From the NCBI GenBank assembly GCA_016490735.1, contig JAEMWC010000049.1:246001-310000 (forward strand): a stretch of DNA of 64,000 nucleotides, in the 5' to 3' direction. The translations under genes and the position numbers were made by a program. This stretch comes from Pachyseris speciosa (lineage: Eukaryota; Cnidaria; Anthozoa; Scleractinia; Pachyseridae). Under the pieces are notes generated by a model. The model was not told the DNA's origin. It did not search any database and was given only the letters and a program-made list of their open reading frames with translations. Below are positions 46,192-58,805 of this stretch, piece by piece (position 1 is the first letter of the stretch; each line of letters starts with the position of its first letter).

Positions 46192-46734
46192 GATCTTAAC
46201 CTCTACAGAAACAGAACTTATTTCGAGTCTAAAACAGAGCCGGATGAAATCCAGAACTGATGAATAATGAAGCATTTCATCCTAAACTTCCTATCATTCC
46301 CTTATTAAGTCGCCTTTCTGCGTAATCCTAAATCAATCAAATCTGTATACGCACTAGTTTGATATGAATTGATTTTTTTCTTCAGGTTTCTTATGTAACA
46401 AGCACGACAAAATTTGAGTTTTCTACCTATCGTAACACGTATCACGCCACGCCGGCTTCTTCGTCATATATCAAGGCAATGGTTGCCTTCATTAAGTATT
46501 ATGGATGGCAAAAAGTGGCCATACTCCGTAGATATGGTCTAGATGTCTATTCTCAGGTACAGTACATGTATTATTCTTTGTCTCGGAATATTTGAACTGG
46601 CGTCACAGTGTGTATGGAAGAAACCTTAAATTTTCAAATGACCGATTATTTTTATACCACCCTTACCTCAATATTTTTTTTCGGCGTTTGCTCTAAGAGC
46701 ACATAATGCTCATCAAGAGAGCTTATGCTGTTTA

Positions 46735-46735
<1 letters not shown>

Positions 46736-46782
<47 letters not shown>
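46736..46782 (+). repeat. (ATT)n microsatellite in intron 3 (B)
   Basis: About fifteen uninterrupted ATT units, not present in copy A. Confidence 0.95.
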
Positions 46783-48527
46783 CAAACATTACGGTCAAAG
46801 TCAAGACGCAACAACGACAACAACAACAAAACCAGAAACTAAAACAATAAAATAAAATTAAAATTAATAATTAGATAAATTTCATAGCTGTTGTTTCTTC
46901 TTGAGGCCATCCATCATCCATTTGTTTGTAATAGGAATAATAATGTTTGCAATGATAAAATTTTGTTCGGAAACTCATTCATACTTCGTTCCTGTTTCTT
47001 TTCATAGCCAGTGGTCAAGTTGAAATCTGAGCTGGAGAACAACAACATCAGTATCGTAACTGGGGCTTACTCAACGCAGGGCGATGTCAGTTTTCAAATG
47101 CAAAAACTCAAGGTAATAAACATAGTTATATGAAAGGACCAAAGGAACACGTATATAACAATAGTTTATTATATATATTGATGAGATTATTGCCTATTTA
47201 TGAGACTATTCCGTTTTATTGGTACTAGGTATCCCATAATTGTTTTCATCTTTATCTTGCTAGCTTATAATAAATGATGATTTTCTTCCCATTTCTATTA
47301 GAACCTAGATGCTAGGATTATAATTGGATCGTTCCCTACTTTTGAAGCCAGGATTGTATTTTGTGAGGTTAGTAACGGCTGTCTCCACAGCTTAGAAACC
47401 TGTAATCAATCCTTCTGTTTTCGCGGATTTAGAATTCTGAAACATCAGCAGTTAAAACTGTCGGAATTTCGAAACATTTTCATGGTCTTTTTTTATCAGT
47501 AGCAAGCTGCGAGCACTCGTAATGTTTTCCACTCGCACGAAGGGACGGATGGAAATATGCGAATTTGGAGACTGGGATGGGGGCGGTGCCGCTCGCTATG
47601 TGCAATGCACACTACTGGTCACAGGAGACGAAAGAGGCTGGCACAGTCTAAATCAGTAGTTTACTGTAACCTTAGCGTATTGGTCACAAATGTCCCAAAC
47701 GCAGGATAGCTTAGCATCCACATAACTCAGATGGTGGCACAGGGGCACGAGTCCATCGAAGGACATGATCCGGTGTTATTCCTTAGAGCTCGAGACCTTT
47801 AGCCCATCTCTCGAAAGTCCCGGTAACTTAACGGGCCCAAAACACTATTTTGCAATCAAAATCTCAAGAAAAGTAGGATGTGTTCTCACCTCTGATAAAG
47901 TCCATTTTGTTTCTTTAGCTGATAACTTAACTGTATAATTTTCGAAACGTTTGAAACTCCCATCTGGAATGGAAAACAAAACAGCTTAACGAGGGCGGTA
48001 ACTACCGTGAGCTTCGAGAAACGGGCCTCTGCTCTGTAGACGAAATAGCACACATCAACTGATCAAGTCGTAGATAAGCTGGTGGCGTTCAAATTAGAAG
48101 ACTGACGTTTACCCCACAACCCTTTTCTTTAAACTCGGATTTCAACATTTGACCAATATTCATTGAACAAAACTTGATTGGATGCTGACAAAATGTTTCA
48201 AGTGAAATCAATGTTGTGTGACGGCCGTTTAACCTATTCATGCGGCAGATAACTCTTGGCACTGAAGAAATAAAATCAGGCTCTTGGTTTTCTTTGTAAG
48301 CATGTCTTTGGTAAACAAAGGGTCAATAAAGTTTTCAAAGTGCTTCGGCGCGATTCAACAAATTTGAGAACAAGGGGAAAGTTGAAGCGATTTTGAATAA
48401 AAGTTTAAACTAATTAACTTAAAGTTGCAAGCTATCAACTTTTTTCGACTTTTTCAACAATGTGAAACGATTAATTCAAAAGGTGTCTTTGGAGCAATTG
48501 TTGGAATCACTTAAATGGGCTCTTGCA

Positions 48528-48996
48528 CAACTTGGGGTGGCAAGAACTTGAGATACGAAGAAAGATTGCCGATTTGACAGTGTTTTTTAAGATAAAAAAT
48601 GTACGGATATCTTTCCCGGACGACCTACGCAAGGTGGACTGTCCCTACGTGACACGAGCTAGTGTACAACACCTATTCCAGTTCCAGCGTTGCTCATCTA
48701 CCGTTCACGCGCATAAATATTCTTTTTTCGTAACAACTGTCCCCGTTTGGAATGCTTTGCCCCCTGCTTCTGTATGTGCTGACTATGTCGTTGCGTTCCA
48801 CTCGATTATCTGCAATTATTTCTTGTACTGACAATTTATTCATATGACCAGTAACTTGTTTTAAATATCTATTTATTTAAATTTTTATTTATTTATTTAT
48901 TTATTTTTACTCGAACCCTCGCTGTCATTACCATGAGCTTCTGTGTACTGGCCTTCCATTGCCAGATTAGCTTGTCAATTAAAGAAAGATTAAAAC
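48528..48996 (+). pseudogene. LINE 3' end with ORF C-terminus, intron 5 (B)
   Basis: The frame reads VQHLFQFQRCSSTVHAHKYS then FFVTTVPVWNALPPASV, the end of CR1/L2-type LINE ORF2 proteins, followed by a TTTATT-rich 3' tail. Copy A has the undisturbed site at about 17456 (CTCTTGCACGACCCTCGCTA). 5'-truncated; no clear target duplication. Confidence 0.75.
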
Positions 48997-49724
48997 CCTC
49001 GCTATTAATGACAAACTTTGGTGTTTTAGACTCTAGAGTTGAAGTTAGCAACCCCAACCAGTTCGCAATGTGATTTTCAAATTTGATCTCTTCTTTTCAC
49101 TGAAGGTATTTAACTTCGTATTTAAAAAAGGCCTAGCAAAAAGCAAACTTGTTCTTGTAAGAGAAAGCTTAACTTTACCCATATATGCCACAGTTGTCGT
49201 CTTAATCATGTTTCTTGTGACTTAACAGGCTTTCAAAAAGAAGATGTACGGATCGCGTTACGCCTGGATATTATTTGGCGATATTGACCCAAAAGGAATA
49301 CTTGATGGTGATTCTAAGGAAATGAGTTCCATAAACTGTTCAAGTAGAGACATAAAGCGGGCAGCTGATGGGTACATTTCCACAGCAAAACCGGACTTAC
49401 GTCAGGACAACATAGAAACCATTTCTGGGATGGTAAGTGGTTAACGCTTTTAACCATCATCCACTGAGGTGTGTTGAAAATAAACGAGCGAAATTGAATG
49501 CGAATGCTTTAGTTGCGTCAAAGCAAAACGTTTAGACAGTGTTTAACACAACCGTGGTCAAATTAGGTCTGGCTAACTGCTGAATCAAAACGTTGTTCAC
49601 TGCAAACAACAACGAGAAAATACTATCACACACCAACTAAAACATCCATCTATGTCAAATAACCAACTTACAAGTAGGTATCGATAAAGGTCCTTTAATT
49701 GTCCTAAGCTGTAGTCTAAATTCA

Positions 49725-50640
49725 GTTCAGTTCAGTTTTTTATTCAGCCAAACAACATAAACAATTAAATACAATAATAGTAAGATGGCAAGGGAGCCCA
49801 GAAGAAACCAAGAGGCTTATAAAATCTGGGCTCCCTAGTCATAAAGGAAGTAACAAAAATAAATTACGTGGAGTGATACACAAATACTACACTAAGTTAA
49901 GACTAAACTTACTTAAACAAAATGATAATCAATTATTATTTAGTGAAAAGGAATCACATTCGATTGGAAGGAGTATATCGAGGCAGCATTTGCCGATATT
50001 ATGAACAAAAGTTAAACGTTGTTTGAATAATTAGCCCGAAAAGTTCCTCAAATTACTCAACTCTATCAAGCACAGACTACAATGTTTGGGCAACACAGTT
50101 TAGTAACTAGCAGAACGAAACGCCGTAACGCTAGATATGAATAAACTAAACTGCTTAAGGGTGGTGTGGGTGGGGAAACGATGACTAGCTCCAAACCGGC
50201 TGAAAGCTGGAGGAATCTGACAGCAGATCGGATGAATGATAAGTTAAATGCAGCTAACAGCTAAGGGCGGTGGGCGTGTCTTCTAGTAGCAACTACCTAT
50301 CATCACCCGAGAGGCGATCTTGGCACGACTTTCCTTCCCCAACTGCTTACGGAATGATCCAACAGACAAAACTGCGATGGTATTTCGTAATCTTTCATCA
50401 GCAGCTTGCCTATAATTAGTCTGTTGCGTTAAGTAAAATCATCTGTCAAAGGTACCAAAGCGTTAAAGTTTTCATAGTCCCCACCTACAATTTATGACCA
50501 TTAAGCTCCCAAGAATGACGTGACAAAGCTTCAGCGGTGCGAGGCCTCATCATTTCAATGCTACCAAGAGCCATACATTTACCTGTTTTCTACAAATCCT
50601 AAGAGAACAAAATTATTTGCCTAGAAAGAAAAGCGTTCAG
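49725..50640 (-). mobile_element. LINE-type 3' end on the minus strand, intron 6 (B)
   Basis: Copy B-specific. On the plus strand it begins CAGTTCAGTTTTTTATTCAGCC, i.e. a 3' end on the minus strand with GGCTGAATAAAAAACTG. An imperfect AGGGAGCCCAGA / TCTGGGCTCCCT hairpin lies close to the end. I see no coding frame and cannot name the family; the right limit is uncertain. Confidence 0.45.
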
Positions 50641-51698
50641 AGTATTCAAACGTAAACAAGTTAAGCTTACTTTAAAACACATATACAAGGAAAAATAATG
50701 ATTAATTGGTAAATACGTTTGGATACAATTTCGAATCATGGCATTAGCCAAAGGTTTTAAAATTAAGTGTATGTTATTCACATTCCCGCAGACTTCTGAA
50801 AGCTTTTGGAGGAAAATGCAGCGACTGAAACGCAAGAATCAACAGAAACTGAAAAAGGATTCTGCATACGCTTTTGATGCAGCATGGATTATCGCCTTAG
50901 CACTGAATGCTTCCTTTGCCAAAGGAATGACCTACAAGAAACTTATTAAGCGTAGAAACAAAGACGTTTTGGCTATCAGAAAAGGAATGGAGAGTACAAA
51001 TTTCCAAGGAATAACTGTACGGACTTTTTTCTGTAATATTCTCTCTTTAAGGGAAACCAACATCAACTGGGCTTGTCACCTTGTCGTGGTGACGATGTTT
51101 GCGTCCCTTAATGATCCAACAGCTATGCCAGCTGGGTATAGCTCAGCTATGCTGGATTGGCCTGGCTAATCACCACACCCCGTAAAACACACTAGAAACC
51201 CATCGGGACATCACTTTCCATTGTGTTTGAGGTATTCATTCTCAGCTATTCGACTACATTGTAAAAGATGATACCGATAACGATAATCTGTGCTATCACC
51301 CGAAACATATAATTTCCTTTACAACAGGACGGCCCTTATGGCTTTCTGCTTCACTTGAGAAACATAAGAATGCAATCGATCACTCAGTAGTCTAACTGTT
51401 GTGCTTGACATGAATGTTTATCTCAACAATACAGGAACGCATGTTCGGAGTTTGAATTCTATAATGATAAATAGGCCAGATAATATTAGATGCAAATGAC
51501 TGTCGGTTTTGTTTCACAGGGACTGGTGCGATTTGATAAAAACAAAAAAAGAATTGGGACTGTTATCCTAAAGCAAAACCGAGGAGGTAGAGTGCAAATG
51601 TTTACCTTGGTAAAACAATACAGTATTTGTTTGTTAGTTAGTCATTGAGTTAGTTAGTTTGTTTGTTTGTTTGGTTTTTGTTGTTGCTGTTGTTGTTA

Positions 51699-52049
51699 GG
51701 GATCTTAAGCAACAAGGACGATAACGACAGCGAGAACGCCACAAAACAATAAGCTTAATGAGAAAAAACAATGGTTCTGAACGTGCGTTTTGCATTTTGG
51801 TACATTTCTTTGCCGTCGTCTGAAATGACCAACTTTTATGTCTTCTTGACAACGTGAACGCATGAAGGCAAATTTTTCTTTCTTTTTCCTTACTTTGACA
51901 TCGTTCATAGTAATTTAATTCCTGGACAGAGCGCCAGCATTTTCCAAGTCAAACAAACTGGAATAATCGCGAAAGAGTTACAGAAACAAGAAGTTATATT
52001 TTAAAATGACGTTTTCGTTGCCGTCGTCATCGTTGTTGCTTAAGGTCCC
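51699..52049. mobile_element. TA-targeting MITE in intron 8 of the unit B gene
   Basis: Ends GGGATCTTAAGCAACAAGGA and GGGACCTTAAGCAACAACGA with TA flanks (51697-51698 and 52050-52051). Unit A has the undisturbed site TTTTTATTAGTGGAAGTGG near 20005, so this copy inserted after the duplication. Confidence 0.8.
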
Positions 52050-52472
52050 TATTAGTGGAAGTGGTGGTGTCGGTTGTTGATGATTTTGTGATTGGGAGAC
52101 TTCACACCAGAGCTAGAAACCCCGACCAGATTTCAAACAAAATCGGTACTCTTATTAGACGAAGCAGCAAATTCTTTTCACCATTTTCTGCGCAAGAATT
52201 AACCTGCAACTGGAAAACAGCACCTGGTCGTAGTTTGGTCAAAGGAACCTATCTCTATTCACCTCCACTTCGGAGGAGATTAGAGTACTCTTCTGGGACA
52301 CTCAACCTTTCACGGACTTGTTATATGGAACAACATCATGTGCAAGCGCCTGTACTCGCGCTATCGTAATAACATTCAACTGTGGAGTGCATCTTACACT
52401 CTTGCGATAAAAGTCAGTTGGTACGAAGCACTTTAGAACCTCTAATTCATGGCGGCCCATAAAAGTAGTTGA

Positions 52473-52673
52473 ACACGAAAATTTGGTTTATCAACGGAGT
52501 TGTTAATGTAAATTGACTACCGTACAGGGATTCAAAAAGCTGAAGTTTCCGGAGCGTTAGCCCTTCGTCAGAGCGAATGACGAAGTGCTAACGCTCGAAA
52601 CGTCAGCTTTTTGAATCCCTGTACTGCGGTCAATTTGCATTAAGAACTCCGTTGATAAACCAAATTTTCGTGT
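52473..52673. mobile_element. Foldback MITE in intron 8 (B)
   Basis: ACACGAAAATTTGGTTTATC at left pairs with GATAAACCAAATTTTCGTGT at right, and TTCAAAAAGCTGA pairs with TCAGCTTTTTGAA. The arms meet near 52570 at GTCAGAGCGAATGACGAAG. Absent from copy A (about 20685). Confidence 0.82.
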
Positions 52674-52679
52674 TTCACC

Positions 52680-52715
<36 letters not shown>

Positions 52716-53610
52716 ACCCTCGATAAAAGTAGTTGATTAAAAAATGCTTTCATAAATATGTGTTTAAAAATGGGCTAGTGAATGTATGTAGAAAAAAAAC
52801 AAAACAAAACAAAACAAAAACAAAAATCAAGTTGGTATACTTTGGAGTCAGCGGTGACATATTAAGTATACTTTATGACTGCATAGGACCACGATTGAAC
52901 ACGCGATGTTTTTCAGACTTTCGATTTATACACGGTAAAAACATCAGTACAAACATTAAAATGAAAACTAATTTACATGTTTGCCGCGTGGGAGGACGAG
53001 GTAGACATAAAGCGATTGATTTCGCTTTTAAACGATTGAAAGGATCTAATAGCTCTGTCATTTTGAGGAAGATTATTCCATAACAATCTCCGACTGTAGC
53101 AAAAACTGCATTTTAGGTAATCAGTACGGGGCTCGGGCAGAGTGAATTTTTAATCCTTATCCCTCAGTATTTCGTAGTTTGTGCGGAATGGTGTAAACAG
53201 GCCTTGAAGGTACTCCGGAGTCTGTTTATTAAACGATCCCTTATACTAGATAGGTATTCCTAACCTTACCTTAAGAGGAGAAATGTGGTCTTATCTCGCT
53301 TATTCTTTCTTTTCCGGAATACGCTCAACTGAACGCAACCAAAATTGCTAATTCCTTAGGCTTTCTATTGTTGATCTTACAGGGAGACAGGTCAGGATTG
53401 GTGAACATTTTACGTCATCAGGTGAACTCCACATTTTTGAATCTCAGCGACATAAAATATGGAAAGGTAAATATCTTTAACGTCATGTTTTTATCAAGTT
53501 TTCCTCAGCAAGACCTTACTGAAATTAAAACTAAACCCAGCGAGAAGCTGTTTAAAACCCGGGGTTTAAAAAGTACATAACGTTGTAAAACTGTAACTTT
53601 TTCAGGCAAG

Positions 53611-53755
53611 CATCCGCCAAAAGATCGCACCACCGCAATACTTAAATTTGTCAAGAGCCCCTGCCACTCATTGTATTCATGTGGTCTATGGCAGCAACTG
53701 GGATCATCTGCTCGTTGAGCTTTCTGTACTTCAACATTAGAAAAAGAAAAAACAG
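53611..53755 (+). pseudogene. Exon 10 of copy B, frameshifted in TM1
   Basis: After KFVK the sequence reads AGCCCCTGCC, where copy A has AACCCCCTGCC. The loss of one C turns the TM1 frame into SPCHSLYSCGLWQQLGSSAR and a TGA stop (53716-53718). The rest of the exon, including the donor GTGAGA, is almost identical to copy A. Confidence 0.85.
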
Positions 53756-55349
53756 GTGAGATCTTATCAAAGTGTAAAACTGGGAGTTCATAAATTCTTC
53801 GGCAAGTTTATTGACTTTGTGACCTTTTTATCCCTGGTTGACTTATGAAAGAATCCGTAACAAGTTACAAGTTCCATCGGGCACGAGCCTTAAACATTTA
53901 AAAAGCCCGGCGTTGCAATTCTCGTTCACGTTACTTTCCGCACCTGAACATACATAACTCAGTATTTTAGGGTGAGTTAAGAAGAAAAAGAGGACAAAAC
54001 AATACTAAGCCGAGCACCAGGAAAGCCAACTGTTCTATTCATATCTGTATAGTAAGAACACAGTCTATTTAGGCAACTCCCAATTTTGCCTCTTTCTTCC
54101 CTTAATCCTTGCAAGCACTGTAATAGTGTCCTTGTTCCTGTTTATTGCCATTTTTTTTTTCATGATCTTAAGTTTGCCCCAAATGTACATGGTAAAAGCT
54201 AGTGTAGATGTTAGTCATAGATTAGCCAGTATGAAGAAAGTCAATAGCAAATGTTGTCCGGGGTAGAAGCTTAGGTCTTCAACCAATCTAGTTGATTTTA
54301 CTTTGTTTAGGATTATCAAGATGTCATCACCAAAGCTCAATAATATAATTATCATCGGTTGCATCCTGTGTTATGCCTCAGTCTTTCTGTTTGGACTGGA
54401 TACAAGGTTTCTCGCCTTAAAAGGATATGGCATAAACTGTAACGTAAGTGAATGCTTTTTGCAACCATCATTTATGATTAGTTTTCTTCATTTGTAACTT
54501 TCGCAGAGCCCGACAAACCTTCGGAGAGGATAATGTAGATCATTTCCTTAAAGGAAAGAAAACTTACAACTTCAGCCACAAACGTTTGCTGTTTCTTACG
54601 GCAACCTCTTCCAGTCAAACTTTAATGAAACGAATAACAACAGAGCAGGCTAACACGAATACAGAGGGTTAGGACTCTAATGTACTTACCAGAGTGATCC
54701 CCCCTTAAGAACAACGATGCAATGCCACCGTAGCTAGGGTGATTTCCTTTTGAAAACCCAACAGATATAATTACACTTAGTACTTGTTACGTACGCACAG
54801 TGGTAGCCATGTAAGTTCACAGACAATGTATTGTACAGCGGAGTGTTTGTGCTTTTTATGTTTGCCTTATGAATCTGCAAGTTACATTGGCATGGGAATG
54901 CAAAGTAGTTCATATTGGTACCTATAACGTAACTTGGTTTTACTTTTCCTTGTAAATGATTCTTCTAAGACTAACAAATGTTATAACTAAACTTTAATTT
55001 GATCGACAGTTAAAAACTGCAGTGCTGGCTGTTGGATTTTCTTTATCGTTCGGTGCCATGTTTAGCAAAACTTGGCGGGTCCACAAGATATTCACAGCCG
55101 CCAAGGTAAACAAGAAAATGGTAAGGGCTTAATTAATGACACCATTCATCCAATATAAGCCTACTGTTTATAATTAACTGTAACTCTAGTCGAGTAGAGC
55201 TCTTCAGATTCAAGCTTAGATTTTATCATCCACTATGTTGATTTGATTCGATCATTCATGGATTTTGCATTCTTTTTGTCATCGTTAACAATACTCTTTA
55301 CCCATATGCAAGTATGATAGGCAATTTTTTTACCAGGGATTCCTTTGAC

Positions 55350-55710
55350 CAATACGCTTAAGGCGGGACTTAGCCTAAACACCGTTTTTGAGGCGCTCAA
55401 CATGGATTTGACGTTTATATGTCGTTCGCGTTTCAAGCAATCCAAAATCCCTATGCTCATCCCACGAAGCTGTATTGTCTAATATTTTGTGAAATTATTG
55501 GTGATTATTGGGCATATTTGGGAAGGGATAGTTTTTCTCAAAGGATTTGCCAAATTTAGGGAAATAGGGAATATTGAAGATTTAATGTATGTTCAAATTT
55601 GGAATTTGAAGTGGAAAATTAGTAGCTGGACACCAAAATGTTCCCCAGCAACCTTCAGTGCCCTTGTGGGATGTCAACCGTCTGGTGGTATTTCAAAACA
55701 TTTTTGAGCG
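55350..55710. other. Unit-B-specific segment in intron 12
   Basis: Sequence from CTTAAGGCGGGACTTAGCC to about TTTTGAGCGGAA has no match in copy A. No terminal repeats or recognised coding frame were found. Confidence 0.4.
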
Positions 55711-56029
55711 GAATTTGAAGAGGAGATTAAACATGTCCCACCGAACAGGCAGATTGACACATAATATGTTACAACGCAGTCATTGATGCGCCTGCGACCT
55801 TAAAACCACTACGTTAACTTGATTCATGGATTTTGCGCCTTCTTTCATGATTGACAGGACTCTCTGGAGACGATTGTATATATAATATGGTATGGTATAA
55901 AAATGCCTTCATATAACGTTCAAACTGGCAAACTGGCAAGGAATCGGTGCTCCTGAAGACAGAACCGGCCACGATTTTATGAAGGCCCATCTCATGTAAA
56001 ATAAACTTACAGGAAGGGGCTTGTCTTTC

Positions 56030-56060
<31 letters not shown>

Positions 56061-57029
56061 TAATTTTGTGTATATTTTAAAGCTGTTTCTCGTTTTGCCA
56101 AATGTGCAAACTGAAATTTGGAATCATATCGGATTTCATATTATTGGAAAGTGCAAACACGTTCTTCGTACAGCAACCAGTAACAAAATTTACCTGCTGT
56201 TGCGTTACATGTGGCGCCATTTTATTGCCTGCAATAGCTACAAGCCATCAGCATACAAGAATTTTTAAAGAATTTTGTAAACTAACTAAGTGACTGACGC
56301 ACTAAGCTCACCGCCTGATATGTTGATGGAAACTCGTTAATTTTTGTTTTTGCATTATCGCAGGCCATACGGGATCTTCACCTGCTTGCTATGGAAGCAG
56401 GATTGTTATCAGTCGATGTGGTGTTTTTGTCCTGTTGGTTTGCCATGGACCCGCTACAAGCTGAACAATTATCATTTGAAGAAGCGGTAAGCGTGTACCT
56501 CAAAGCCAATTTACAGAATTATTTTAATTAAACATTTTTTTTCCCAATAACTCTTACTGGTGAAACGCGCGAAACACGGCGTCAAAATATCCATGTAATA
56601 AGGTGTTAGTTAAATAAGTCATTTGTCGTCATTGTTCCACAGGGCATGAAGAGTCCAGATGAACAGGACACCATCATCGTTCCCGCGTTATACCATTGCA
56701 CCTGCCGGTACAAAAGTTACTTTCTGGGGGCGCTGTTTGCCTACAAAGGCATTCTGCTGTTGTTTGGTCTTTTTCTGGCCTGGGAAACACGCAATGTCAC
56801 CATACCTGCCTTAAATGACTCCAAGTACATTGGGATGTCTGTTTATAACGTGTTCGTATTGACAACGATCGGTGTCATTGTGGCCATTGCTCTGGATAGA
56901 TCCATGTACTATGAAGCTCCTTATGCCATTTCCTCGCTGTGTCTTATCGTTTGCACCACGGTTACGCTTTTGCTGGTGTTTGTGCCGAAGGTAATATATT
57001 GCAAAATTAAGCTGCCGTCGATTTCTCTA

Positions 57030-57275
57030 AATATTAGAGAGTATAAGCATGACTTTTACGGCAGACGGCAAACGACAAAGAGTACCTCCGATTTTTTATT
57101 CTCTTCTTGTAATCCTTAAATAAATCACACAAAAATGGACAAATGTCTCCTACTATTCACCGCAAATATAAATATTTCACTCTACTGTACAAACAGCTGA
57201 AGACAGACGCCAAAAGTTTCATTTTTGCCGTTTGCCATTTGACGTAACGTCTTGCGTAATCTCTCTAATAGAGAG
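57030..57275. mobile_element. MITE in intron 14 (B)
   Basis: Inverted ends built on TATTAGAGAG / CTCTCTAATA, with GGCAGACGGCAAACG / GCCGTTTGCCATTTG further in. Copy A reads CTCTACATATTGTCTTC without it. Confidence 0.7.
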
Positions 57276-58097
57276 ATTAATTGTCTTCATTGCATAAAAC
57301 TACATATTTTCGTTCATTAAATAGCCAAAGGCAGGACACTGTCTTTTCAAAAACAAGGGGTGGACATATTTTCCGGATATCAACTTCTTTAATGGAGTGT
57401 CCAACCTCCCGAGCGCTACATAAAAAAACGGATCGTATTATCGTGACGACTGCACTCTATCAATGTTATCAGGTGCCTGAGGGACGTGTTTATTAAAATA
57501 AACATTTTCTGATGAAAGAAGGAACATGTTCGATCTTCGGAAAGTAAGTGACTTCCTCAAACCTTCCCCCGATCTTTGGAAAACTCTCAGAAATTTTGCA
57601 ACAACTTTAGGCACTTTCGTTTTTCAGATTTACCAGTTCCGTGTAAAGGGCCTCGCAGCCACGACTTCACAGGCCTTACGAAGGTTTGATGACGATGCCA
57701 ACAGCACTCCACCTGAGAGTCACATCATGACACACGCAAGTTCTGTTCTGAAGGAAAGTAAAACTTCATTTACATGCAAAGCAACGCAAACAGACTGTGT
57801 TGATCCAGGCAGTGCAGGTAGATTCCAACTACATATAAAATATACCATTATTTTTTTTTTTATTTCCTTTATTACAAAGAAACAAACACACACAAAAAAA
57901 CAGAGTTTCACAAGACTAACATAGTTCTAGATAACGCTACTTACATTGCTAAAATGAGAAAACAAAACAAAAAAAGAGAATAAAAGACACCAACTTACAT
58001 GCAGTACTGAATAAAAATGCATACTCTACGCTAAGTTACATGAATCATTACACTAACTACAAGAGTTCGGGAGACGTTAAAATTGTTTCGATACCAG

Positions 58098-58451
58098 CTA
58101 CTGCTCTATCATTGGAAGCAGTGGATTCCATTTTTTATAATGAAAGTTTAACTTATTATTTTTTCTCGCAATGAAGCGTTCGGATTCGAAAGTTCTTTTA
58201 AACTTAGCAACTAGTGATGTTAAACATAATGCGGTCTTGGTTAGTTTACTACGATATATGAAATATTTACTTTCAAGGATAATATAGTTAAGTAGGACAG
58301 CTCCGTGTAATGAGACTAAAATTCCGAATAAAATGTCTTTAATTTCAAAAGAATTAACATATATTTTCATCGAGTTAAGCAATTCTTTCAATTCGCCCCA
58401 AAAACAACGTACTTTAACACAATAGAAGAAGAGGTGTTCTAAAGTCTCCAT
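58098..58451 (-). pseudogene. LINE ORF C-terminal piece
   Basis: METLEHLFFYCVKVRCFWGE matches the His/Cys-containing C-terminal segment of L1-like ORF2 proteins (HLFxxC...FW). It continues the 58806-60152 frame after stops and frameshifts; an intermediate piece lies at 58556-58750. Confidence 0.7.
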
Positions 58452-58805
58452 CTCATTTCCGCAAAAATCACACAGAGGAGATTCGACTTTTTAAAACTTA
58501 AACAACATGTCGTTTGTATACAATATTCTGTTTAATATTTTGTATTGGAATTCCCTTAGCTTTGTGTCCAAGGTAGTTTCATAAGGCAGTAAATATATTT
58601 TTCCCAATCTAACTGAAAGGTATTTGTGTTGAAAATTTCGTTGTATTTCTTTTGTGCTGTTGGCGAGTTGGATATTTTGGAAATAAAACTATCGTAGATT
58701 TTTTTTGAGTGGAGCTTCTCCAAGTTAGTAATTTTTTCTTTAATACGCAAATAAAAGTCACCTGGAATTATATTTCTCGTATTTAAGGGGACAGAGATTT
58801 CGCTT

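Noticed and set aside
53611..53755. Programmed ribosomal frameshifting as the explanation for copy B
   Set aside because: No slippery heptamer or downstream structure is evident, and copy A at the same place is in frame without it.
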